Shown here one piece after another: positions 5,234-11,315 of a DNA stretch of 12,801 bases. Each line of letters starts with the position of its first letter. The stretch's first letter is position 1. The translations under genes and the position numbers were made by a program. The stretch lies in assembly GCA_946886125.1 (NCBI GenBank), contig CAMPHY010000017.1:1-12801 (forward strand), given 5' to 3'. The notes under the pieces were generated by a model, which did no database searches, was not told the origin of the DNA, and saw nothing but the letters and a program-made list of their open reading frames with translations. This DNA is from an uncultured Candidatus Saccharibacteria bacterium (GTDB lineage Bacteria > Patescibacteria > Saccharimonadia > Saccharimonadales > UBA6022).

Positions 5234-6298
5234 ATGGAACTACCACTTGAAGAGGCGAATGCAGCTGCTATCAATAACGCTATTGATACGTTTTTTACAC
5301 ACTCTATCAAACAAGCATCTGAAGTTGACCCGTCTTATCAACAACTTTGGGTGTCCCTTCATCAGCTCATCTGTCACGGGGGCAAACGCTTGCGCCCTAG
5401 GATGGTACTCCTTGCATACGATGCTTTTGGCGGTCAAGAGCTCGATACCATCATCCCTGTTGCCGTAGCTCAAGAGCTGCTGCATTTTTGCTTGCTCATT
5501 CATGATGACGTGATTGATCGTGATTACGTACGATATGGTACGGCTAATATTGCTGGTAGCTACAAGGCAATTTATTCTGAATTCGTCAAAACTCAAGAAG
5601 ATTTAACACATTACGCCCACAGTGCAGCTATCTTGGGCGGTGACTTGATGCTATCAGCAGCCTATCAAATGATTCTAACCAGTGAACTTACGGCAGACGA
5701 AAAAATGACCGCTCAGAGCTTTTTGAATCAAGGTATTTTTGATGTAGCAGGTGGTGAACTTCTTGATACAGAGCTAGGTTTCATGCCGCTCGTGGATGGG
5801 AAAGCCATAAAGGTTGCACGGTATAAAACAGCCGGGTATTCATTTCTATCACCGCTCATGACAGGAGCAGTACTAGCTGGAGCTAGTACTGCACAAATCG
5901 AAGCCCTTAGAACATACGCCACTTGTCTTGGAATAGCTTATCAATTAGTTGACGATTTGCTTGGCGTTTTTGGTGATGCTACAGTCATTGGAAAATCAAC
6001 TTCAAGTGATATCACTGAAGGTAAAAAAACGTACATGGTCGAACAGGCATTTTCCGTTATGACAAATGAACAAAAAGTAGCATTTGAAAAATGGTTTGGC
6101 AATATCAATGCAACAGAAGAAGGTGTTGCCGCCGTTAAGGCGCTTATTGAATCGACTGGCGCCAAACAAGCTACTCATGACATGGTCACTAAATACGCGA
6201 ACGACGCGCGCAAAGCCGTCGGCGACATGGGGCTCGATACAGAAAATGATGATAAATTCATTCGTTTAATACAAATGGTAACTGAGCGAGCATTTTAA
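5234..6298 (+). CDS. crtE: Geranylgeranyl diphosphate synthase
   Basis: 354 residues, a trans-polyprenyl diphosphate synthase. GGKRLRP (49-55) binds the isopentenyl diphosphate substrate. The first Asp-rich motif is HDDVIDRD (D91, D92, D95), without the two-residue insertion of proteobacterial CrtE. The second region is LVDDLLGVFGD (238-248), where the usual DDxxD is DDLLG; DDLLGVFGD with a following GKxxxxDxxEGKxT is the normal form in actinobacterial GGPP synthases. The residue five before the first motif is Cys86, not aromatic, which favours products longer than farnesyl diphosphate. It makes C20 GGPP for phytoene synthesis and perhaps the prenyl donor pool. First gene of the operon, with no Shine-Dalgarno but a promoter immediately upstream. 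Its stop overlaps the crtB start (TAATG). It contains a perfect 11-bp hairpin at 5867-5892. Confidence 0.93.
   Translation: MELPLEEANAAAINNAIDTFFTHSIKQASEVDPSYQQLWVSLHQLICHGGKRLRPRMVLLAYDAFGGQELDTIIPVAVAQELLHFCLLIHDDVIDRDYVRYGTANIAGSYKAIYSEFVKTQEDLTHYAHSAAILGGDLMLSAAYQMILTSELTADEKMTAQSFLNQGIFDVAGGELLDTELGFMPLVDGKAIKVARYKTAGYSFLSPLMTGAVLAGASTAQIEALRTYATCLGIAYQLVDDLLGVFGDATVIGKSTSSDITEGKKTYMVEQAFSVMTNEQKVAFEKWFGNINATEEGVAAVKALIESTGAKQATHDMVTKYANDARKAVGDMGLDTENDDKFIRLIQMVTERAF
5867..5892 (+). repeat. Perfect 11-bp hairpin inside crtE
   Basis: GCAGTACTAGC (5867-5877), loop TGGA, GCTAGTACTGC (5882-5892). It encodes a run of small residues (about 212-220 of CrtE). No T-run follows, so termination is unlikely. 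The stem is long enough to influence mRNA decay or ribosome movement. Confidence 0.6.
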
Positions 6299-7131
6299 TG
6301 GAACTTTATACCAAAGTAGCTTATGAGAACAGCAGACACTTAACACTGAGTTACTCAACTTCCTTTGGCATCAGTAGTCGCATGTTTAGCCAAGAAATCC
6401 GTCACCACATCTACGCTGTTTATGGCTTAGTGCGTATCGCTGATGAAATTGTCGATACCTATAAAGGCGTCGACGCCCGTCAGATTCTCGACAATCTAGA
6501 GCTTGAAACATACGAAGCGATGAAACGGCAATACAGCGCAAACCCTATCGTACACGCCTACGCTCTGACGGCAAAAAAATATGACATAGATAAAAAACTT
6601 ATAGAACCATTCTTTGAAAGCATGCGCATGGATTTGACGCCGCGTCTATACACATCAAATGACTATTTACGATACATCCATGGATCTGCTGAAGTGATAG
6701 GCTTGATGTGCCTGAAGGTGTTCTGTACTGGTGATAACACTAAATACGAAGAATTACGCGTCGGTGCATCAGCCTTAGGATCAGCATACCAAAAAGTAAA
6801 TTTTCTGCGAGATCTTGCGGCAGACTACAAGCAGCTTGGACGACTTTATTTTCCAAACGTTACCTACGAGAATTTCGATGAAGAAGCAAAACAAGCCATC
6901 GTTCGTGACATTAAAGATGACTTCAAAGTAGCATACACTTCCCTGCAAGCATTGCCATTATCTAGTCGCAGGGCAACTATGATGAGCTATGTATATTACT
7001 TTGAACTTCTTAAAAAATTAGAACAAACCCCAGTCGACGTCATAAAGTCACGTCGCGTCCGGTTGCCGTCGGGTAGAAAAACAGTTCTTCTACTTAAAGC
7101 GCTTTTAGGCCAGAGGGTAAACCGTGGCTAA
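6298..7131 (+). CDS. crtB: Phytoene synthase
   Basis: 277 residues, a squalene/phytoene synthase-family enzyme that condenses two GGPP head to head into phytoene. Both Asp-rich, magnesium-binding motifs are intact: RIADEIVD (46-53; D49, E50, D53) and NFLRDLAADYKQLGRLYFP (168-186; N168, R171, D172, D176), the second with the RxYFP ending typical of CrtB. The substrate-site YSTSF (19-23) is near the N-terminus. Length is normal to slightly short for bacterial CrtB. The ATG shares one base with the crtE stop and there is only a weak purine-rich stretch upstream, so reinitiation after CrtE is likely. Its own stop lies 8 nt inside crtI. Because neighbours supply GGPP and a desaturase, squalene or dehydrosqualene synthesis is less likely. 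Confidence 0.95.
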   Translation: MELYTKVAYENSRHLTLSYSTSFGISSRMFSQEIRHHIYAVYGLVRIADEIVDTYKGVDARQILDNLELETYEAMKRQYSANPIVHAYALTAKKYDIDKKLIEPFFESMRMDLTPRLYTSNDYLRYIHGSAEVIGLMCLKVFCTGDNTKYEELRVGASALGSAYQKVNFLRDLAADYKQLGRLYFPNVTYENFDEEAKQAIVRDIKDDFKVAYTSLQALPLSSRRATMMSYVYYFELLKKLEQTPVDVIKSRRVRLPSGRKTVLLLKALLGQRVNRG

Positions 7132-8647
7132 ACGTGTTGTCATTATTGGTGCCGGCATTGGTGGACTAGCGACTGCTAATTTATTAGCAAAAGCTGGGTA
7201 CCACGTATCGGTGTATGAAAAGAATTCACAGCCAGGTGGACGAGCTGGTTCAATGGAAATTAACGGTTTTCGCTTCGACACCGGACCATCATGGTATTTG
7301 ATGCCAGAAGTATTTGCGCACTACTTTTCTTTATTTGGCAGGTCAGTCAACGGAGAGCTTGATCTCGTACGGCTATCTCCGGCCTACAAAGTGTTTTATG
7401 AGAATCAGCCACCACTTATCATTACGAGCGAGGAATCACAGGATGTACAAACATTTGAAGCAATCGAACCAGGAGCTGGACGTCGACTTCAACAGTACAT
7501 CGCAAAAGGAGATAAGATCTATCGACTTGCACTGAAACATTTTCTCTACACTAACTTTTCATCGATAAAAGATTTCATTAATAAAGACGTACTACGTAAC
7601 GGCTACACGATGTCACGCCTTGCTTTTTCATCAATCGATGCGTACGTCACAAAGTTCGTTAAAGATAAACGTTTGCGTCAAATTCTTGAATACCCAATGG
7701 TATTTCTTGGCACCTCACCCTTTTCTGCGCCAGCCATATATAGCTTGATGAGTGCGCTTGATTTTAAAGAAGGGGTTTTTTATCCTAAAGGCGGACTATA
7801 CACTGTCATAGAAAAGATAGTCGATATCGGTACCAGTTTGGGAGTGTCATATCATTACGACACTCCGGTAAAACAAATCATTACCACTAACGGGGCTGCA
7901 AGTGGTATAGTACTCGAAAATGGTGCGAAAGTAGCAGCTGATATTGTAATATCAAATGCTGATCTACACTTTACTGAAACAAAGCTACTCGAGACAGACT
8001 ACCAGTCCTATCCTGCGAAATATTGGAAAAAACGCGAAGCTGGTCCAAGTGCACTTTTGATGTACATAGGAGTAAACGGTAATCTCCCAGAGCTCGAGCA
8101 TCATAATTTGTTTTTCACCGATAATTGGAAGGAAAACTTTGATAATATCTTTACACACAAAAAACTTCCCTTTCCCGCCTCGCTCTATATTTGTAAGCCA
8201 AGTGCCACCGATGATACTGTCGCACCAAAAGGGAGTGAGAACGTATTTGTATTAGTTCCGCTACCCGCTGGCGTCAAACTTTCAAAATCAGAACTTGAAG
8301 AGGCGGCCAATACGTACCTATCACTCATTGAACAACAACTACAGTTACCTGATTTCAAGCAGCGTATTATATTTAAAGAACTGTTTGGCCCCAATAACTT
8401 CTCTGAAACGTTCAACGCCTGGGAAGGTACTGCACTAGGCCCATCTCATATCTTGCGCCAAAGTGCTATGTTTCGTACACCCAATAAAAGTAAAAAGGCA
8501 AAAAACTTGTATTACGTCGGTGGTGCTACCACCCCAGGTATTGGCCTTCCTATGTGCTTAATTGGCGCGGAGCTTGTCTACAAGCGTATTATTGGCGACA
8601 AACGCGGTGGTCCTATCAAGAGTGTTCATAATCGGGAGATTATGTAG
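7124..8647 (+). CDS. crtI: Phytoene desaturase (FAD-dependent, CrtI type)
   Basis: 507 residues, the usual CrtI length. The N-terminus has the FAD Rossmann loop VVIIGAGIGGLATANLL (5-21), acidic E32 for ribose binding, and GGRAG (38-42) followed by FDTGPSW (51-57). The C-terminus has YYVGGATTPGIGLPMCLIGAE (about 463-483, split by position), the hallmark FAD/substrate motif of carotenoid desaturases. It should convert phytoene to lycopene in four steps at the membrane. The start is GTG at 7124, with AGAGG about 7 nt upstream, overlapping crtB by 8 nt. Desaturation number cannot be read from sequence; lycopene is inferred from the downstream cyclase and elongase. An 8-bp hairpin with a 10-nt loop lies at 7841-7866. 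Confidence 0.95.
   Translation: MAKRVVIIGAGIGGLATANLLAKAGYHVSVYEKNSQPGGRAGSMEINGFRFDTGPSWYLMPEVFAHYFSLFGRSVNGELDLVRLSPAYKVFYENQPPLIITSEESQDVQTFEAIEPGAGRRLQQYIAKGDKIYRLALKHFLYTNFSSIKDFINKDVLRNGYTMSRLAFSSIDAYVTKFVKDKRLRQILEYPMVFLGTSPFSAPAIYSLMSALDFKEGVFYPKGGLYTVIEKIVDIGTSLGVSYHYDTPVKQIITTNGAASGIVLENGAKVAADIVISNADLHFTETKLLETDYQSYPAKYWKKREAGPSALLMYIGVNGNLPELEHHNLFFTDNWKENFDNIFTHKKLPFPASLYICKPSATDDTVAPKGSENVFVLVPLPAGVKLSKSELEEAANTYLSLIEQQLQLPDFKQRIIFKELFGPNNFSETFNAWEGTALGPSHILRQSAMFRTPNKSKKAKNLYYVGGATTPGIGLPMCLIGAELVYKRIIGDKRGGPIKSVHNREIM
7841..7866 (+). repeat. 8-bp hairpin inside crtI
   Basis: GGAGTGTC (7841-7848) and GACACTCC (7859-7866) pair perfectly around a 10-nt loop. There is no T-run. 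It may be chance; listed because it is GC-richer than its surroundings. Confidence 0.35.
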
Positions 8648-8648
8648 C

Positions 8649-8966
8649 ATGACTGAGTGGCTCTATCTCATTACACTCATCGTCTCTATCGCCGGTATTG
8701 CAGCTCTAGACTGGCGTCACAAGCTTGCATTTTGGTATAAACGAAGACAAACAATTTTCACTGTTTTATTAAGTGTTATCGTCTTTACTGTCTGGGACCT
8801 CCTGGCAATACAGCAAGGGATCTTCATACATGGCGACAGCGAGTACGCACTTGCTTATACAATTGTGCCTGAATTTCCTATAGAGGAGCTCTTCTTCCTT
8901 ACGTTACTTTGTTACTGTACAATCGTCATATACCGAGCGGGGGTTAAAAAATGGGCACATATCTAA
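8649..8966 (+). CDS. crtYe: Heterodimeric carotenoid cyclase subunit (CrtYe/CrtYc type)
   Basis: 105 residues with three predicted membrane helices (about 3-20, 36-54, 79-96). It matches the lycopene-cyclase half-domain: FTVWDLLA (46-53), a glycine-containing turn, and PEFPIEELFF (74-83) with the conserved PxEE (P77, E79, E80). In actinobacteria two such small proteins act together as a lycopene or C50 cyclase. Ring type (beta, epsilon or gamma) cannot be read from the sequence. The frame is open further upstream to 8562, but that part lies inside crtI; the ATG at 8649 is one base after the crtI stop, with GGAG 10 nt upstream. It overlaps the next gene by 16 nt. It is shorter than I recall for Corynebacterium CrtYe, perhaps lacking terminal extension. 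The symbol follows cluster order and is tentative. Confidence 0.88.
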   Translation: MTEWLYLITLIVSIAGIAALDWRHKLAFWYKRRQTIFTVLLSVIVFTVWDLLAIQQGIFIHGDSEYALAYTIVPEFPIEELFFLTLLCYCTIVIYRAGVKKWAHI

Positions 8967-9241
8967 TCCTCAACGTTATCGTCTTAGCAGTCGTCTTAAT
9001 CACACTTCGACGCTACCTCATTAAGCCGTTGCGTCCATGGATCCTGACGTTTGCAGTATTACTGATCCTAACCGTATTATTTGATAATATTCTGATTTGG
9101 CTCGATATGTACAGTTATGCCACAGATAAAATACTAGGTATTCGTCTGTGGTTAGCTCCGATTGAGGATTTTATGTACCCTCTCCTTGCAACCATCCTTG
9201 TACCTGCGCTCTGGAATAAGCTGGAGAATCAGCATGCGTAA
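8951..9241 (+). CDS. crtYf: Heterodimeric carotenoid cyclase subunit (CrtYf/CrtYd type)
   Basis: 96 residues with three hydrophobic helices (about 3-18, 30-50, 66-87). Conserved features are LFDNILIWLDMYSY (43-56), with FDN at 44-46, GIRLWLAPIEDF (63-74) and the PxED motif P70-I71-E72-D73, the counterpart of PxEE in the partner subunit. This is the second half of the two-part lycopene-type cyclase; both subunits are required in characterised systems. The ATG at 8951 lies 16 nt inside crtYe in another frame, and the stop lies 8 nt inside crtEb, so the three proteins are probably made in coupled fashion. It is somewhat short compared with Corynebacterium CrtYf as I remember it, but both motifs are intact. 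Confidence 0.88.
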   Translation: MGTYLILNVIVLAVVLITLRRYLIKPLRPWILTFAVLLILTVLFDNILIWLDMYSYATDKILGIRLWLAPIEDFMYPLLATILVPALWNKLENQHA

Positions 9242-10091
9242 AAATCTTATGAAACTTTTCTTCATATCTCGTCCTATTTCTTGGATCAACACCGCCTACC
9301 CTTTTGCAGCCGCATACCTTGTTACAGGCGGGGTAATCAGCCCTATGTTCATCATTTTGACCATCTTCTTCCTGATTCCCTACAACTTACTGATGTATGG
9401 AATTAATGATGTGTTTGATTATGAGTCAGATATCCAGAATCCGCGTAAAGGTGGCATCGAAGGGGCTAAAGAGCAAAAAGCATTTCACCCTGTCATTATC
9501 TGGGCGGTTACTTGTTTAAATATTCCATTCATCGTCTATATCATCGCTACTGGAACAATACTGACAAACAGTGTATTTGTACTGCTGCTCTTTTTCGTGG
9601 TCGCCTATTCAATTGGCGGTCTCCGCTTCAAAGAGGTCCCGCTACTTGATTCAATCACCAGTAGTATCCACTTTGTCGGCCCGATGATATTTGCTATGGT
9701 TCTTACAGGATTTTCTTTGCCCTATCTTCCATTTGTCGTCGCCTTCTTTCTTTGGGGTATGGCAAGTCATGCATTGGGCGCCGTACAAGACATTATTCCA
9801 GACCGCAGTGGGAACATAGCATCTATCGCCACCGTGCTTGGAGCGCGCACGACAACGAGGCTGGTTGTTATCCTTTATGTGGTTGCGAGCACTATTGTTA
9901 TGACTCAAGGATTCTCAGGCTTCGTCGTTGGTCTCGCAGGTCTTGTCTACGCTGCGAATGTCATACCCTACCTCTATGTCACAGATGCGACGTCCGAGTC
10001 AGTCAATAGAGCCTGGCGCCGGTTTATATGGTTGAATTTGTTTACCGGTTTTGTTGTGACAATGGTGTTGCTTGCAAACATCCTAAAGTAG
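9234..10091 (+). CDS. crtEb: Lycopene elongase, UbiA-family prenyltransferase (C50 pathway)
   Basis: 285 residues, about the same as Corynebacterium CrtEb. It has the two Asp-rich motifs of UbiA prenyltransferases: NDVFDYESD (58-66) and QDIIPDRSG (185-193), with eight to nine hydrophobic helices. SRPISWINTAYPF (12-24), FFLIPYN (45-51) and NPRKGGIEGA (69-78) match what I remember of actinobacterial CrtEb and haloarchaeal lycopene elongases rather than UbiA, MenA or chlorophyll synthases. Such enzymes add two C5 units (from DMAPP) to lycopene, giving C50 flavuxanthin-type products. The frame is open to 9162, but the ATG at 9234 has GGAG 7 nt upstream (9223-9226) and overlaps crtYf by only 8 nt. 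Last gene of the operon; no clear terminator was seen in the 12 nt before the convergent gene. Confidence 0.9.
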   Translation: MRKNLMKLFFISRPISWINTAYPFAAAYLVTGGVISPMFIILTIFFLIPYNLLMYGINDVFDYESDIQNPRKGGIEGAKEQKAFHPVIIWAVTCLNIPFIVYIIATGTILTNSVFVLLLFFVVAYSIGGLRFKEVPLLDSITSSIHFVGPMIFAMVLTGFSLPYLPFVVAFFLWGMASHALGAVQDIIPDRSGNIASIATVLGARTTTRLVVILYVVASTIVMTQGFSGFVVGLAGLVYAANVIPYLYVTDATSESVNRAWRRFIWLNLFTGFVVTMVLLANILK

Positions 10092-10103
10092 CCATATGTA
10101 AAG

Positions 10104-10892
10104 CTACATTGACGTACGAGAATTGAGAGCGCTTGCCCGTCGGTTCATATACGCATGCGTCACAACCGCACCAAGCAATGCTCCGCTCACCGCAAAGGCA
10201 ACACTAGCGACGAGCATATCGTTGGCGATGTATGTTTGCTGAATCCCTATGGCAAAAATACCCCACGCGCTTGCCAGTACTAGTTCCCGGACATTACGCA
10301 CAATCAGTAAAATAATCAAGCCAAATAGTAAAGAGATCAGTATAAAACAAGCAGCAGCAGACGATACTACAATGCCAAGAGCTACAAACCAGCTTGCAAT
10401 ATTGACAACCGTCGCAACGGTTACCCATCCGGTATAAATGAGAAGGGGCCACCATACACATGCTATGACGCGATGCGGTGCATCATAGACTGCAATCCGG
10501 AGCCGAGAGAGTAATATATAAAGCGAAGCAGTCAGTACAAGTAGTATGACGACCGATAATCCTACCAGCTCATTAACAAATACATACGTCCATATACCAT
10601 TACATATGTTCGCTATGATAAAATACGGCCCTGTCTTTTGCGGTAAGTCATTTTCTTTGCGCTGTGCAATTATATCTCTTGCCTGATACACCGTAAAGAC
10701 AATCAATAAGGTATATATGAGTGACCAAATAGAAAAGGCGTACGCCGCTGGGGTCAGCAAGGTGGCATATTTATCAGAAATTTCATTGATTCCAGGAAGA
10801 CTTAGCAACTGTGCGCCGACGACAAAGTTAGCAATAAGTGCAAACACCAATGAGAGTATATTACCGATTTGCCATGCGCGCTTCATACTCAT
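10104..10892 (-). CDS. TspO/MBR (CrtK)-family tryptophan-rich sensory protein
   Basis: 262 residues, seven or so hydrophobic helices. TPAAYAFSIWSLIYTLL (47-63), ANICNGIWTYVF (94-105) and WWPLLIYTGWVTVATVVN (147-164) correspond to the TspO patterns 'P.gw.FgpvW..LY', 'lN..W...FF' and 'PY..W..fA..lN'. It belongs to the longer (about 260-residue) branch rather than the 160-residue classic TspO. Family members bind porphyrins, sterols or retinoid-like ligands and act as stress or light-linked regulators; in Rhodobacter the gene was first called crtK because it lies in the carotenoid cluster. Here it is convergent with the carotenoid operon, 12 nt from its end. A role in carotenoid or tetrapyrrole handling is inference. 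The ATG at 10892 sits 8 nt after an extended -10. Confidence 0.87.
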   Translation of the reverse strand: MSMKRAWQIGNILSLVFALIANFVVGAQLLSLPGINEISDKYATLLTPAAYAFSIWSLIYTLLIVFTVYQARDIIAQRKENDLPQKTGPYFIIANICNGIWTYVFVNELVGLSVVILLVLTASLYILLSRLRIAVYDAPHRVIACVWWPLLIYTGWVTVATVVNIASWFVALGIVVSSAAACFILISLLFGLIILLIVRNVRELVLASAWGIFAIGIQQTYIANDMLVASVAFAVSGALLGAVVTHAYMNRRASALNSRTSM

Positions 10893-10900
10893 TAGTATAC

Positions 10901-10909
10901 CTTATAGCA
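10901..10909 (-). promoter_or_regulatory. Extended -10 promoter of the TspO-family gene
   Basis: Minus strand TGCTATAAG (10909-10901) ends 8 nt before the ATG at 10892; no matching -35 is evident. The transcript would have essentially no leader. AAGGT overlaps the -10 region and could not act as a ribosome binding site if this promoter is used. Confidence 0.45.
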
Positions 10910-10915
10910 CTTACC

Positions 10916-10950
10916 TATAAAAACAGAGGAGATGGCGATAGAACCTCTGT
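10916..10950 (-). terminator. Intrinsic terminator of the two-component operon
   Basis: On the minus strand ACAGAGG (10950-10944), a 14-nt loop and CCTCTGT (10929-10923) are followed by a T-run (10923-10919). The stem begins at the last base of the receiver gene's TGA, so the stop codon and terminator abut. The loop is long, making it weaker than the other terminators here. Confidence 0.6.
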
Positions 10951-11315
10951 CATGCGTCAAAATGATGGCGAATGGTAGCAATAAGTTGAGCAGGAGAAGT
11001 GTCGGATTTGAGAATACTCTTTTGAACCCCAAGCTCATAAACTCGATCTATCTCCTTTCCCGATGAAAGATTGCTCATTACTATCACTTTTGACGTTATA
11101 GTAGCTATATCCTGTGCATTTTCGAGGAACTCTACCCCGTTCATTTCTGGCATCATAATATCGAGAAGAATAAGATCATAGTCATTATTCTGACACTTTT
11201 CTAGTGCCGATTTTCCATTCTCAGCGTAGTCGCACATATACGGTTGAGTGGAAAGTATCATAAGATACGTTTCTCTTAGCACCGGCTCGTCTTCAACTAA
11301 TAAAATTTTACGCAT
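10950..11315 (-). CDS. Stand-alone response-regulator receiver protein
   Basis: 121 residues, a complete CheY-like receiver and nothing more. The phosphorylation site D52 lies in LLDIMMPEMNG (50-60), the acidic pocket is E8-D9, the switch residue is S81, and the conserved lysine is K103 in ILKSD. No DNA-binding or enzymatic output domain follows, so it must act by protein contact or pass phosphate on. The ATG directly abuts the histidine-kinase stop (TAA then ATG) with AAGGGA about 6-7 nt upstream inside the kinase gene; the pair is therefore a cognate two-component system. The target is unknown. Confidence 0.93.
   Translation of the reverse strand: MRKILLVEDEPVLRETYLMILSTQPYMCDYAENGKSALEKCQNNDYDLILLDIMMPEMNGVEFLENAQDIATITSKVIVMSNLSSGKEIDRVYELGVQKSILKSDTSPAQLIATIRHHFDA

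Noticed and set aside
5240..5596. Minus-strand open frame of 118 codons inside crtE
   Set aside because: Antisense to a gene with complete prenyl-synthase motifs; no domain and no ribosome binding site.
8562..8648. Upstream extension of crtYe
   Set aside because: The extra codons lie in another frame of the conserved CrtI C-terminus; the ATG after the crtI stop gives the normal family N-terminus.
9162..9233. Upstream extension of crtEb
   Set aside because: It overlaps the PxED region of crtYf out of frame; the ATG at 9234 has GGAG at ideal spacing.
10092..10103. Terminator between the carotenoid operon and the TspO gene
   Set aside because: Only a 5-bp ATGTA/TACAT dyad without a T-run is visible; too weak to call.
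5234..10892. Retinal or rhodopsin cassette
   Set aside because: No bacteriorhodopsin-like Lys/Asp helix set and no carotene dioxygenase (blh/brp) is present; the TspO-family protein is not a rhodopsin.
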